Shown one piece after another: positions 43,697 to 53,183 of a stretch of DNA of 64,000 nucleotides. Under the pieces are notes generated by a model. The model was not told the DNA's origin. It did no database searches and saw only the letters and a list, made by a program, of their open reading frames with translations. Both the position numbers and the translations under genes were made by a program. Position 1 is the stretch's first letter. Every line of letters starts with the position of its first letter. This DNA is from Marinibactrum halimedae (GTDB taxonomy: Bacteria; Pseudomonadota; Gammaproteobacteria; Pseudomonadales; Cellvibrionaceae), in the NCBI RefSeq assembly GCF_021234875.1, contig NZ_JAJQVM010000022.1, forward strand, positions 38,961 through 102,960, written 5' to 3'.

Positions 43697-43869
43697 AAAA
43701 AACACACATTCAAAATAAAAACGCTAAGAGTGGTGTCGATGTGATTTATGAAGACGACCAAAACATAAATGACCCGTCAGCACCAGAAGTGCCTGTTAGC
43801 TCCTCTAGAATTGATGCTGCGGCACAGAAAACAACTAAATCAAAGCTCAAGCAAAAATATCTTAAATAA
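43690..43869 (+). CDS. Small protein (59 aa) between antitoxin and toxin
   Basis: This frame starts at an ATG inside the last codons of the antitoxin gene (7-base overlap) and ends 9 bases before the toxin start, so it is almost certainly translated. The predicted protein is hydrophilic: a lysine-rich N-terminus, an acidic centre (YEDDQNINDP) and a lysine-rich C-terminus (KSKLKQKYLK). No family is recognised and it looks largely disordered. It could be a second inhibitor, an adapter or a regulator of the toxin-antitoxin pair; E. coli yafNO has no gene at this position. Confidence 0.6.
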   Translation: MLKKTHIQNKNAKSGVDVIYEDDQNINDPSAPEVPVSSSRIDAAAQKTTKSKLKQKYLK

Positions 43870-43878
43870 AGGGAGTTT

Positions 43879-44295
43879 ATGGTGGGGGTACGTATTTTCA
43901 TGCATCAACTGATCAAGGATGACCTAACTGAAATGGAATGTCAGCAGCTAATCCGAGACTTTCGCAAGTATAAAGAAGGGAAAGGCTTACCAGCGACATT
44001 TGGCCGAGATGTACCATACGACCATACCTTCAACCGGCAATACGTTCAGCTTCAGCACATACATATCAAGAGAAATGGGCAAAGATTTCCAGTCAGAGTT
44101 GTTCAGTTCAACCGGACATCTGGATCTGTTCTCGTGTATTGCCCAGGCTATTTTGATAAAAATGCTTATCTCCTCATTGCCATCGCCAAGCACTTTAATC
44201 CACGAAAGCCCAACGAAATCAACGATACGGACAGGGATACTGAGCTTATGGCTATTTTCGAACAAATTGCAGAAGGATTTAGAGAGCGGTTCTAA
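43879..44295 (+). CDS. YafO-family toxin (ribosome-dependent mRNA interferase)
   Basis: This 138-residue protein resembles E. coli YafO, which binds the 50S subunit and cleaves mRNA during translation. Shared features include LIRDFRKYKEGKGLPATFGRD with the YafO-like spacing, a HIHIKR strand, FNRTSGSVLVYC and the C-terminal IAEGFRERF. A GGGAG ribosome-binding site lies three bases before the ATG. It closes the operon with the antitoxin and the 59-residue protein. The gene is somewhat longer than E. coli YafO (132). The family call rests on recalled sequence similarity. Confidence 0.8.
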   Translation: MVGVRIFMHQLIKDDLTEMECQQLIRDFRKYKEGKGLPATFGRDVPYDHTFNRQYVQLQHIHIKRNGQRFPVRVVQFNRTSGSVLVYCPGYFDKNAYLLIAIAKHFNPRKPNEINDTDRDTELMAIFEQIAEGFRERF

Positions 44296-44473
44296 CTAAG
44301 GTCATTTAGAAGTATTGATTCGGTCTAGTCGAATGCCTAATATTTGATTACGAATGGGTATGAGTTTCCTCCGTTGCTAAACAGTAAAGAAATCCGCGAA
44401 GCGCTTAAAGTGGGCAGTGATAAGATCAAATAGCTTTATTGTTGAGGAGACCTGCCTAAAGAGGGCTCAACCT

Positions 44474-45445
44474 TTATTTAAACGTTGATTTAATAATACC
44501 GTGATCGCTTGAATAAGGGTTTTGATCTCCCACATGGTCGTTCCATATGCGTGTTTCTTCATGTGCCCAAATAGCATCCGTTGAGTGTTCAAAGAATTCT
44601 TCCGAGACCAATATATGATCCAAAACCCCAAGATGATTCTTATGCTCATGGGTATAAAACACATCTCGAAAGGATTGCAGTTGTTGTAGAAAAAGAGTGC
44701 TATAAAGCGCTTTGTCACCGCCTCGAGCGTTTTTAGTCATTTTAGGTTGATTGGTAATGATATTGAGTGTGTTGCTTAGAGGGCCATCATTGAGGTCACC
44801 TATCACAACGGTGGGCGTGTTTGCTCCTTTCATGTGATCAATAAGCATCATTCTTAATGCTGTGGCTTCAGCTGTTCTACGTATAGTAGAGATGGCACTG
44901 CCTACGGCGTTCTGATAGGGCTTATCGACATTTTCAGCACTGGATGCCAGCTTGGATTTTAGGTGGCACCCAAATAGAGTAATCGGTGGGGTATTAGCGT
45001 CTTGGTGTTTAATGCAGGCTTTAATCACGCTGCGCGAGAACCGACGGATTTTAACAACCAGTTCGTCGTCTTCCCCATCTTTGGCATCGACTTTGACGAG
45101 TTGCTGGAATGGAAAATCTTTGATAACACTCACTGGTCCATCCACTTCCCAAGGGCGTCGAACAATCAGTGCTACTGCGATCTGATACCACCCATCATCA
45201 TTAATATAATGAGCTTCATAATCTTTGAATTCTTCTAATTGAAGTATTTCGTCAAGGCACTCTTTACTCCAGAGTTCTTGGAAGACAACCACATCAGAAT
45301 CAATTTCACGTAATTTTTCTTGAATCCAATGTCGCTGCTGGCAATAGTCGTGTTCGGTAATGACTGGTTTTCTGGGATAGGTTTTTTTTCCTTTATATTG
45401 AAAATTATAAAGGTTAAAGGAGGCGAAGCTGATTTTGGTAGACAT
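44474..45445 (-). CDS. Endonuclease/exonuclease/phosphatase (EEP) family protein
   Basis: This is a 323-residue protein of the EEP superfamily of metal-dependent nucleases and phosphodiesterases. The metal-binding glutamate lies in VVVFQELWS. LFGCHLKSK, VVIGDLNDGP and the C-terminal catalytic pair DHILVS and YSSDHGII follow in family order. An in-frame ATG at 45472 adds nine residues, but AAGGGAA lies before 45445, which is preferred. There is no signal peptide. The substrate cannot be told from the sequence. It is convergent with the toxin operon and lies within the gyrB-plsC accessory island. Confidence 0.85.
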   Translation of the reverse strand: MSTKISFASFNLYNFQYKGKKTYPRKPVITEHDYCQQRHWIQEKLREIDSDVVVFQELWSKECLDEILQLEEFKDYEAHYINDDGWYQIAVALIVRRPWEVDGPVSVIKDFPFQQLVKVDAKDGEDDELVVKIRRFSRSVIKACIKHQDANTPPITLFGCHLKSKLASSAENVDKPYQNAVGSAISTIRRTAEATALRMMLIDHMKGANTPTVVIGDLNDGPLSNTLNIITNQPKMTKNARGGDKALYSTLFLQQLQSFRDVFYTHEHKNHLGVLDHILVSEEFFEHSTDAIWAHEETRIWNDHVGDQNPYSSDHGIIKSTFK

Positions 45446-45732
45446 GTGAAAATTCCCTTTTATTTTTGCCATTGTTTTATGGCTTCTTTTTCACGTTATA
45501 TCCCTATATTTCCGTTATAACCTTATAAATTTTTCGTGTCTGAATATTTATTGACGATTTTCTGTGTATCAATGATTCCTAGAGTACCCAGCTTATTGGT
45601 TTCAAGTGGGTAATGCTAAGACAACGTTATATTGTTTTGAATTTTTGGTGTGGTTTTATAATGCCATTTTGTATTTCAGCGTAACCAAAATATTTTGTTT
45701 AAATCTATTTGAGAGCAGCCTGAGAATAATGC

Positions 45733-46845
45733 TCACCGCTTAAATAAGCGTAAAGGCGCGCTGATTTTATCTCTTAATCGTGTGTTGGTGGTTAATGGGT
45801 TTTCTTGGAAAAACTCCCAAATATGCTCAGAGATATTGGGGCCTTCTGGGTAGCTGAAGCGACCGGGCAGCCCGCCATACCAACCGTGGTCTGGTCCATG
45901 CAAAAAGAGTGTTTGAATCATATTACGCTGGTGATGGCTGGAATGGGCGGTGAGTTCCCACTGGGTATCGCCGGTTTCCCCATTTTCTGTTCGGCTTTTG
46001 CGATAAACAGGAACGTCAAAGCATTCTGCCCAACTATCACGCAGATTAATGGCAGCTTGTATGTCCACGGTCGTATCGTTGTGTGAGTGGGCAATAAAGA
46101 GAGGAACGGCGCGTTTTCTTTCGCCCATTTCGTTATCCATCGACTCCACAATGTTATCTACGGGTTTGAAGCTGGGAGACAAATGGCGCATCAAATTCAC
46201 AGCATGGGCTGATTCACTGTAAGGGACACCCGCGACGGCTGCGCCTGAGGCAATATGTTGTGCTTGAGTGACCATTAACGCCACAGCCATTCCGGCACCA
46301 GAAGATAGCCCAGCCACATGGATACGACGCTCATCAACGGAGTATTCCTGTTGTACTTCTTGGAGTATTTGCCAAATATCCTCAACCTCTCCCGCGCCAG
46401 AATGAATATGATTGGGTAACCACCAAGCCCAGCAATTTCGCCCACGCATGCCGTTGTAGCTGGTGACAAACGGATAGACCACAATAAATTCATCACGGTC
46501 GGCAATGTTGTCCATATTTGTGATGGCTTGGATGTCTTCATGGGTTTGGCCACACCCATGAAGCACCGCGACTAAAGGGTAGGTTTTATTTGAAGAATAA
46601 TTTGAAGGCAGGTGAACGCGATATTGTCGTTGACGAGAGCTTTTATAGTCTTTTTTGTTAAAACAATGGTCGATGTTTTTTCCTGGTACCAATTGACGAG
46701 GTTGAGACGCCGATGCTTTCTTCTTTGAAGAAAAAGGAAAGTGTATAAGTTGATGTTGAGGGCTGTGAGAATGAGAGCCCACAAAACGACCCCTAATGAG
46801 ATGTTTTATAGCGTGAAAAAGCGATTTAAAAGACATCTCTGCCAT
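45733..46845 (-). CDS. PHB depolymerase-family esterase (alpha/beta hydrolase)
   Basis: This alpha/beta hydrolase is of the poly(3-hydroxybutyrate) depolymerase/feruloyl esterase family. In the 370-residue form starting at 46845 the oxyanion segment HGCGQ is at 96-100 and the nucleophile is S181 in the lipase box GLSSGAG. An aspartate in HSHNDTTVD and a histidine in GPDHGWYGG complete the triad. The frame extends to 47118, but the extra ~90 residues lack a ribosome-binding site and look non-conserved. No clear signal peptide is seen. It may act on stored polyester or other esters; the substrate is not determinable here. Confidence 0.82.
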   Translation of the reverse strand: MAEMSFKSLFHAIKHLIRGRFVGSHSHSPQHQLIHFPFSSKKKASASQPRQLVPGKNIDHCFNKKDYKSSRQRQYRVHLPSNYSSNKTYPLVAVLHGCGQTHEDIQAITNMDNIADRDEFIVVYPFVTSYNGMRGRNCWAWWLPNHIHSGAGEVEDIWQILQEVQQEYSVDERRIHVAGLSSGAGMAVALMVTQAQHIASGAAVAGVPYSESAHAVNLMRHLSPSFKPVDNIVESMDNEMGERKRAVPLFIAHSHNDTTVDIQAAINLRDSWAECFDVPVYRKSRTENGETGDTQWELTAHSSHHQRNMIQTLFLHGPDHGWYGGLPGRFSYPEGPNISEHIWEFFQENPLTTNTRLRDKISAPLRLFKR

Positions 46846-47285
46846 TGTTGGGGTGCTCGTAAGCTGTTTGACTATTGATGGTTTGACTACTGATGGCTTG
46901 AGTATTGGTGAATAGCGATTACGCGAACGAAAAAAAAATGATGATACGTTGATCAGTCCATTATTGACCAAGCGATTGACAATAGTATGAGCCAATCGAG
47001 TACGGGTGGTTTTTAAAAATGGGTAAAACACGATAGTCCCTACAATATCCTTTGATGAAAAAAACAACACTTCCGTATTGTAGGTAGGTTTATTACAACA
47101 AAAGGCGATTGGCCTCACAGATGACTAGCAGTTCACGATGTGGCGCTAAAATTTGCTTACGATTCCCCATAATTGGAGTTACGTACTCCAACATTTTTAC
47201 AGTGAAAAATAGATTGGAGTACGAATGAAAATGCAGGGAGCCATTTCTTCAAGCAAAAGAAGGGAGTTTGGGAAAAGTTTTTGAT

Positions 47286-47993
47286 TTAGGCTTTTGTGGC
47301 AATACGAGATTCTATCCACTCTTGTACTATCGCCATGACTTCTTTAGATGACTTACCGTCTACCTGCAGAGGTTCTCCTATATGAACGGTAATGGTGCCA
47401 GGGCGTTTTATAAACGACTTATTCACCCAGCAGCTCCCAGCATTATGGGCAATCGGGATGATGGGGGCATTAGCACCAATGGCAATATCGGCACCGCTGC
47501 GTGCGTAGGTGCCGGTCTCTCCCGGTGAAACACGCGTACCTTGTGGGAAAACAAGTAAACTACGACCTTGGTTAATGGTTGCCATACCTTCTCGTTTCAC
47601 CTGTTTTAAGGCTTTCATTGGGTTCGAGCGATCGATGGCAATGGGTTTAAGCTGGGCCAGTCCCCAACCAAAAAACGGTATTTTCAACAATTCCTGTTTT
47701 AAGATGGTACTCATCGGGAAGAACAGGCTCTGTAGGTAAAATGTCTCCCAGCTGCTTTGATGATTGGCCAAAATCACATAGGGTTGATCGAGCGTGGGTA
47801 ATTGACCAACCACTTTAAGGCGTACACCACAAACCCAGCGAAAGCATAAGACGATAAAACGGTTCCAGACAATAATCCCTCGCTCTCCCCAGCTTTGGGG
47901 TAAAAAAGGGCAGATCACTAATCCATACAATCCAAATAAACAAGTCGACAAACTGTATAACGTATTAAAAATTAAGGAACGAAAAAAAGTCAT
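47286..47993 (-). CDS. plsC: 1-acyl-sn-glycerol-3-phosphate acyltransferase
   Basis: PlsC transfers an acyl chain to lysophosphatidic acid in phospholipid synthesis at the inner membrane. The 235-residue protein has an N-terminal membrane segment (SLIFNTLYSLSTCLFGLYGL). The catalytic motif is H78-x4-E83 in NHQSSWETF, with Glu in place of the more common Asp, as in many pseudomonads. The phosphate-binding motif FPQGTR is at 149-154. It lies before gmhB and glyS, where Pseudomonas genomes also carry a plsC-type gene, marking the return to core gene order. Confidence 0.92.
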   Translation of the reverse strand: MTFFRSLIFNTLYSLSTCLFGLYGLVICPFLPQSWGERGIIVWNRFIVLCFRWVCGVRLKVVGQLPTLDQPYVILANHQSSWETFYLQSLFFPMSTILKQELLKIPFFGWGLAQLKPIAIDRSNPMKALKQVKREGMATINQGRSLLVFPQGTRVSPGETGTYARSGADIAIGANAPIIPIAHNAGSCWVNKSFIKRPGTITVHIGEPLQVDGKSSKEVMAIVQEWIESRIATKA

Positions 47994-48164
47994 GGAGTTT
48001 TTGTGTGAGAGGTTAGTGGTCGGTGAAATGGGTTCGGTATAAATTTAGTTTTAAATAAAATTAATTGCGGACAATAACCCATCTTTTGGGTATCTGATGA
48101 CGTCCGCCCAATGATACCCATAGAATCAATGAATAGAGAAGTTAAAAAAATAAGAAATTAAGGA

Positions 48165-48737
48165 TTAAAAGAATCGAATAACGTAATCAGCGGCGTCACT
48201 GAGAGAGTTAAATATTTCTGGTGGGGTGTTGGTATTTGTAGAGTTGGTATTTGTAGAGCCAGTATTCGTATAGTGTTGAGCGGTGTGTACACCTTGCCCA
48301 GTTCTGACCAACAAGGGTGTAGCACCCGTGGCTAGAGCCAGCTCGACATCACTTTGGCGATGGCCAATCAAAGGCACTTCATGAATAGGCGCTTGCAACT
48401 CTAGTTCAATCGCATCGATAAGCCCTGTATTGGGCTTACGACAATGGCATTGTTCGTCAGCACGGTGAGGGCAATAAAAAATACCAGCAATATTGCCCCC
48501 CCGAGTTTCGACTCTATCGCGAAGGGTATTGTGAATGGCTTCCAGTTGATCCAGCTCTAAAGAGCCTTCTCCTAAACCAGGTTGGTTTGTGGCAATCACC
48601 ACTGTGAAGCCAAACTTCGATAATTTAGCGATGGCATCGATGCTGCCTTCTATGGGCACCCATTGGGCGAGGCTTTTCACGCCACCGGGTACTTCTTCAT
48701 TGATCACACCATCGCGACCGATCACCACCAAGCTCAT
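48165..48737 (-). CDS. gmhB: GmhB-like HAD phosphatase with degenerate active site
   Basis: By sequence and position this is GmhB (heptose-1,7-bisphosphate 7-phosphatase for LPS inner core), 190 residues. The zinc loop is intact (C89-x-H91 and C97-x-C99), as are T50 and K101. However, motif I, normally DRDG, reads G7-R8-D9-G10, so the nucleophilic aspartate is Gly. Motif IV, normally GDxxxD, reads GHRQSD, so its first aspartate is His126. The TNQSG loop is also TNQPG. Residues 157-171 are a Thr/Asn/Ser repeat. The frame is intact and lies directly before glyS. It may be inactive or altered in function. Confidence 0.85.
   Translation of the reverse strand: MSLVVIGRDGVINEEVPGGVKSLAQWVPIEGSIDAIAKLSKFGFTVVIATNQPGLGEGSLELDQLEAIHNTLRDRVETRGGNIAGIFYCPHRADEQCHCRKPNTGLIDAIELELQAPIHEVPLIGHRQSDVELALATGATPLLVRTGQGVHTAQHYTNTGSTNTNSTNTNTPPEIFNSLSDAADYVIRFF
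48231..48275. repeat. 15-bp tandem repeat inside gmhB
   Basis: GGTATTTGTAGAGTT, GGTATTTGTAGAGCC and AGTATTCGTATAGTG are three consecutive 15-bp units encoding a five-residue Thr/Asn/Ser repeat near the C-terminus. Copy number could vary between strains without a frameshift. Confidence 0.7.
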
Positions 48738-48758
48738 ACCCAGCTTACCTTTGCAGAC

Positions 48759-50837
48759 CTAGCCTTTTGCAGGCACTAACAGTGAAATATCGGCGACTTC
48801 TAAGAACAACGCTCTTAGCTGAGCCAACAATGATAAACGGTTAGTTTGCAGGGCAGGGTCATCCGCCATCACCATCACATTGTCGAAAAACGCATCCACC
48901 GGCTCTCTCAATTCGGCCATCATGGCTAGGGCGTCGGTATAGTCTGCTTTAGCAAGCAGTGGTGCAACTTTTTCATCCATGGCAACCAGAGCGTCGGCCA
49001 ATTTTACTTCCGCATCTTCTTGTAAAAGCACTTCATTGACGGGTTCTAAGTAAGTGGCTTCTGCTTTTGTGAGGATATTCGATACTCGTTTATTGGCCGC
49101 AGCCAATGCTTGGCTGGCGTCCAATTTACTAAATTCCGCGACAGCGTAAATGCGATTATGAATATCCGTTGGGGTCGACAAGGATTTAGCGTGTACGGCC
49201 AAATAGACTTCAGCGCTGATACCGGCATCTTCGTACCAAGCTCGCAAACGATCCAACATGTACGTTAGCACAGAGTCTTTAACGTTCTCGGCTTTGGGTA
49301 AGTCGTTGTACTGAGACTTTGCCAAATCAATTAACTCTGCCAAGTCCAAATCTAAACGTTTTTCAATAATCAGCCTGAGTACACCGAGACTGGCGCGACG
49401 CAAAGCAAATGGATCTTTTGAGCCAGAGGGTATTTGTCCAATACCGAAGATACCTACGATGGTGTCTAAGCGATCCGCTAAGGCGAGAACGGTACCGGTA
49501 TCGGTGGAGGGAAGCTCGTCACCGGCGAAACGGGGTAAATATTGTTCTGCCAGGGCTTGGGCGACTTCTTCAGGTTCACCGTCATTCATGGCGTAATAGA
49601 GACCGGCAATGCCTTGCATATTGTCGAATTCCAGTACCATTTCGGTCACAAGATCAGACTTACACAGTTCACCTGCACGTTCAGCAAATAAGCCTTTTTG
49701 GCCTAATTTGGCGCTGATGGCTTTCGCCAGTGCGGCAACACGCTCGGTTTTTTGATAAACCGACCCAAGTTGTGCCTGGAAGACGATATTTTTGAGCTTG
49801 TCTCGTTGCTGACCGAGAGTGGTTTTCTTATCCGTTTCAAAGAAGAACGCGGCATCTGCTAAGCGAGGGCGAATAACGCGTTCATTACCGCTGATCACTT
49901 GCTGTGGATCGGTACTGATGATGTTGGCAACGGTAATAAAATTGGGCATTAAATGGCCGGTATCATCGACTACATGGAAATACTTCTGATGCTCTTTCAT
50001 GGACGAAATCAATGCTTCAGCAGGCACCGATAAGAATCGCTCATCGAAGCGACCTGTGAGCGCCTGTGGCCATTCGACTAATGCGGTGACTTCATCTAAA
50101 AGATCAGACTCAATCACGGCTTGGGCACCAATACTGGTGGCTTGAGCTTGTACTTGCTCGACAATAATGTCTCGGCGTTTTTCGAAGCTGGCAATCACAT
50201 GGCCTTTGGTTTCTAGTAACGATTCATATTCGTTGGGGTGATTAATCACTAATTCTTCAGCACAGTGGAATCGGTGTCCTTGGCTCACATTTCCAGATTG
50301 ACAACCTAAAATAGTGGTATCAATGACTTGATCACCAAAGAGCATCACCAGCCAATGAACTGGGCGAACGAACTCATCACGACGGGCGCCCCAACGCATC
50401 CGTTTAGGAATGGGTAAGCCATTCAATGATTGCTCGACGATGACGGGTAGTAGAGACGTGGTTGCTTCACCACCAGCCACTTTGCGATGCACAAGTTTAT
50501 CGGCCTTACCGTCGTTCTCGGTTTTTAATTCGCTTACCTCAATGCCGTTTTTGCTGGCGAACGCCTGGGCGGCTTTCGTCGGCGAGCCACTGTCATCAAA
50601 GGCGATTTTTGCCGGAGGCCCCCACACCACCACTTCTTTTTTCGGGGTAGCATCGTCGAGGCCTTTAATAAATACCGCTAAGCGTCTTGGAGAGGCAAAA
50701 GTCGAAACACTCTCATACCCTAATTGCTGATCGGATAAGCCCCGAATAATACCGTCGGCAAAGCTGTCTGAAAGGGATTTTAACGCCTTTGGTGGGAGCT
50801 CTTCGGTTCCAAGTTCCACTAAAAATTCGTTACTCAT
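48759..50837 (-). CDS. glyS: Glycyl-tRNA synthetase beta subunit
   Basis: The beta subunit of the bacterial alpha2beta2 glycyl-tRNA synthetase is needed for tRNA binding and full aminoacylation. The 692-residue length is standard (E. coli 689). It starts with EFLVELGTEELPPKALKSL, has the HD-like central region (EHQKYFHVVD; GSKDPFALRRASLGVLR) and ends with the helical anticodon-binding part. The start is only three bases after the glyQ stop, so the two subunits are translationally coupled. Confidence 0.97.
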   Translation of the reverse strand: MSNEFLVELGTEELPPKALKSLSDSFADGIIRGLSDQQLGYESVSTFASPRRLAVFIKGLDDATPKKEVVVWGPPAKIAFDDSGSPTKAAQAFASKNGIEVSELKTENDGKADKLVHRKVAGGEATTSLLPVIVEQSLNGLPIPKRMRWGARRDEFVRPVHWLVMLFGDQVIDTTILGCQSGNVSQGHRFHCAEELVINHPNEYESLLETKGHVIASFEKRRDIIVEQVQAQATSIGAQAVIESDLLDEVTALVEWPQALTGRFDERFLSVPAEALISSMKEHQKYFHVVDDTGHLMPNFITVANIISTDPQQVISGNERVIRPRLADAAFFFETDKKTTLGQQRDKLKNIVFQAQLGSVYQKTERVAALAKAISAKLGQKGLFAERAGELCKSDLVTEMVLEFDNMQGIAGLYYAMNDGEPEEVAQALAEQYLPRFAGDELPSTDTGTVLALADRLDTIVGIFGIGQIPSGSKDPFALRRASLGVLRLIIEKRLDLDLAELIDLAKSQYNDLPKAENVKDSVLTYMLDRLRAWYEDAGISAEVYLAVHAKSLSTPTDIHNRIYAVAEFSKLDASQALAAANKRVSNILTKAEATYLEPVNEVLLQEDAEVKLADALVAMDEKVAPLLAKADYTDALAMMAELREPVDAFFDNVMVMADDPALQTNRLSLLAQLRALFLEVADISLLVPAKG

Positions 50838-50840
50838 GTT

Positions 50841-51896
50841 TCATTCTTCCTCAGCGTCTTTGGCGGCATTGGGGTTGTCTTGTTTCTTCTTCTTTTGCTT
50901 TTGGGCTTCTTGTTGCTGGGCCTCTTGCTTAAGTGCTTCTTGCTTTAAGGCTTCATCGCGCAATGCTTCCGGTGCTAATGGGAAGCCCAATGCCAAGCGT
51001 GCATCGTAGTAGGCTTGTGCCACACTCCGTGCAAGGGCACGAACCCGCAAAATAAAGCGTTGGCGTTCCGTCACTGAAATGGCATGGCGGGCGTCCAGCA
51101 GGTTGAAAGCATGAGAGGCTTTCATCACCATTTCATAAGCGGGTAAAGGTAAGCCCTTTTCCACTAAACGTTGGCTTTCTCGTTCACATACATCGAAGGT
51201 TTGAAACAGAAAATCCACGTCAGCTTCTTCGAAGTTGTAGGTGGACATTTCCACTTCGTTTTGGTGGAACACATCCCCATAGGTGACCGGTTTTCCGTCA
51301 GCGGAGTAAGTCCATACTAAGTCGTAAATGGAATCCACACCTTGCAGGTACATGGCGATACGCTCTAGGCCGTAGGTAATTTCGCCAGTGACGGGGTAGC
51401 ACTCTAAACCGCCCACTTGTTGGAAGTAGGTAAACTGAGTGACTTCCATACCGTTAAGCCAGACTTCCCAACCTAAGCCCCAGGCACCCAGAGTGGGGGA
51501 TTCCCAGTTGTCTTCCACGAAGCGAATGTCGTGAACGTTGGTATCGATACCCAATTCACGAAGAGAGTTCAAATACAAATCTTGGATATTCGGCGGTGAC
51601 GGTTTCATCACTACCTGAAATTGATAATACGCTTGCAGGCGATTGGGGTTTTCCCCATAGCGGCCATCGGTAGGGCGACGACATGGTTGCACATAGGCTG
51701 AGTTCCAAGTCTCAGGGCCCACAGCACGCAAAAAGGTGGCAGGGTGGAAGGTGCCTGCGCCCACTTCCAAATCCAATGGTTGAAGTACAACGCAACCCTG
51801 GTTTACCCAGTATTGTTGCAGAGCAAGAATTAACCCCTGAAAGGTATCGACCTTTGGTTTGCTGCTTTCATTATTTTGCATGGTGGGTTCCGGCAT
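50841..51896 (-). CDS. glyQ: Glycyl-tRNA synthetase alpha subunit
   Basis: This is the catalytic subunit of alpha2beta2 glycyl-tRNA synthetase, which charges tRNA-Gly. Class II core sequences are plain: [12 protein letters not shown] near the start, [42 protein letters not shown] and TYFQQVGG. The ATG at 51896 is preferred over the frame's first start at 51950, because family members begin close to FQGLI. The C-terminus carries an unusual ~35-residue tail of repeated EALKQEA and a run of lysines beyond the normal family end. The gene is divergent from lpxL. Confidence 0.95.
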   Translation of the reverse strand: MPEPTMQNNESSKPKVDTFQGLILALQQYWVNQGCVVLQPLDLEVGAGTFHPATFLRAVGPETWNSAYVQPCRRPTDGRYGENPNRLQAYYQFQVVMKPSPPNIQDLYLNSLRELGIDTNVHDIRFVEDNWESPTLGAWGLGWEVWLNGMEVTQFTYFQQVGGLECYPVTGEITYGLERIAMYLQGVDSIYDLVWTYSADGKPVTYGDVFHQNEVEMSTYNFEEADVDFLFQTFDVCERESQRLVEKGLPLPAYEMVMKASHAFNLLDARHAISVTERQRFILRVRALARSVAQAYYDARLALGFPLAPEALRDEALKQEALKQEAQQQEAQKQKKKKQDNPNAAKDAEEE

Positions 51897-52164
51897 AATG
51901 GTCTCGGTAATCTCTAATTCGTTTGTTACGCACGTTAAGTTGCCGATCATACGAGGTTTCGGCGTGGTGTGTGCAAAACTAAGCGCAGAATTATAGACAC
52001 CTTAATCCAATTTCTCACCACAGTTTTGAGACACACCGAGTGTGATGGCTCAAATTGAGTCTCAAGTTGAATCTGTTAAGCTCGCACACCGCACACTTCA
52101 TCGTCATAGTGGACGATGAACAACACAATAACGACAACAAACAACGGCCGAGTGCCTGTTCTTA

Positions 52165-53118
52165 GTGAATAACGCAATGAAAGAAAAAAACAAACCCCAA
52201 GAGACGTTGGACGACACAAACGCTCAAAAAAGTTGGAAAGGCAGAATCGGACGCCTTTTCTTTTATGGGTTTGCGGGCTTACCGTTTCGGCTCAATCGTT
52301 GGGTGGGGCGATGGATTGGGCTGTGCTTGTGGATAACGCGCAGTGGCGTGGCCAAAGTAACCGAAGAAAACATCGGTTATGCCTTTCCTGAAAAAAGTAA
52401 AAAAGAGCGTAAACAACTGGCCAAGCTCAGCGTGATTCATACAGCACAAACGTTTACGGAAATGGGGCCAGTGTGGTTGCGTTCACCCAAGTGGGTACAG
52501 TCGCGCATTCTTAGTGTGACCAACGAATCGCTGTTAAAAGAAAAACTCGCCACAGGAAAGGGCGTCATTATTCTCGCGCCCCACATGGGCAATTGGGAAG
52601 TGCTTGGTCATTATTTATCCAGCTTGTCCAAAGACATTACCTGTTTATACCAACCTGCACCGCTACCCGAAATCGATCGGTTAATTAAAAAAGCGCGCCT
52701 TCGTGTTAACAAGTTGGCCCCCACCAATCGTAAAGGGGTATCCATATTATTAAAGGTACTGCGCAACGGCGAAATGGTGGGCATATTGCCAGACCAATTG
52801 CCCATTGATGGCAACGGTGAATACGCAAAATTTTTTAACAAACGTGCCTTAACCATGACGTTGGTTCGTCAGCTCCAAGCCAAAACTCAATCTCAAGTGG
52901 TGGCGGCGTTTGCGAAGCGCGTGCCGGGAGGCTTTCATGTCGTGATTGCCGATGTGGACTCTAAACTCTATTCTGATGATAAAGCCGAAGCCATCGAAGG
53001 GTTAAATTACACCGTTGAGCAATGCGCCCGTGCCGTGCCGGAACAATACCAGTGGGAATACAAACGCTATCGTCGTCCACCGGAAGGTGAGCCTAAGCCG
53101 TATCAATACAAAACCTAG
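52165..53118 (+). CDS. Lipid A acyltransferase (LpxL/HtrB family)
   Basis: This 317-residue acyltransferase of the LpxL/LpxM family adds secondary acyl chains to lipid A on the inner membrane. The catalytic H140-x4-E145 is in APHMGNWE, and later VGILPDQLP and the C-terminal YQWEYKRYRRPP match the family. The first ~28 residues are polar, followed by a hydrophobic region (LFFYGFAGLP) near 31-40. Pseudomonas also has such a gene just beyond glyQ. Whether it is the primary (LpxL) or secondary (LpxM) enzyme cannot be told. It is divergent from glyQ. Confidence 0.88.
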   Translation: MNNAMKEKNKPQETLDDTNAQKSWKGRIGRLFFYGFAGLPFRLNRWVGRWIGLCLWITRSGVAKVTEENIGYAFPEKSKKERKQLAKLSVIHTAQTFTEMGPVWLRSPKWVQSRILSVTNESLLKEKLATGKGVIILAPHMGNWEVLGHYLSSLSKDITCLYQPAPLPEIDRLIKKARLRVNKLAPTNRKGVSILLKVLRNGEMVGILPDQLPIDGNGEYAKFFNKRALTMTLVRQLQAKTQSQVVAAFAKRVPGGFHVVIADVDSKLYSDDKAEAIEGLNYTVEQCARAVPEQYQWEYKRYRRPPEGEPKPYQYKT

Positions 53119-53183
53119 TGAATGCAGAGGTTTATTAACGTAGAGGCAAGTAATGTGGTTTGTGCAAAATTAAAATTTACCTC

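Noticed and set aside
47119..47285. GTG-started N-terminal extension of the PHB-depolymerase-like gene reaching 47118
   Set aside because: No ribosome-binding site and about 90 residues without family similarity; a start near 46845 is better.
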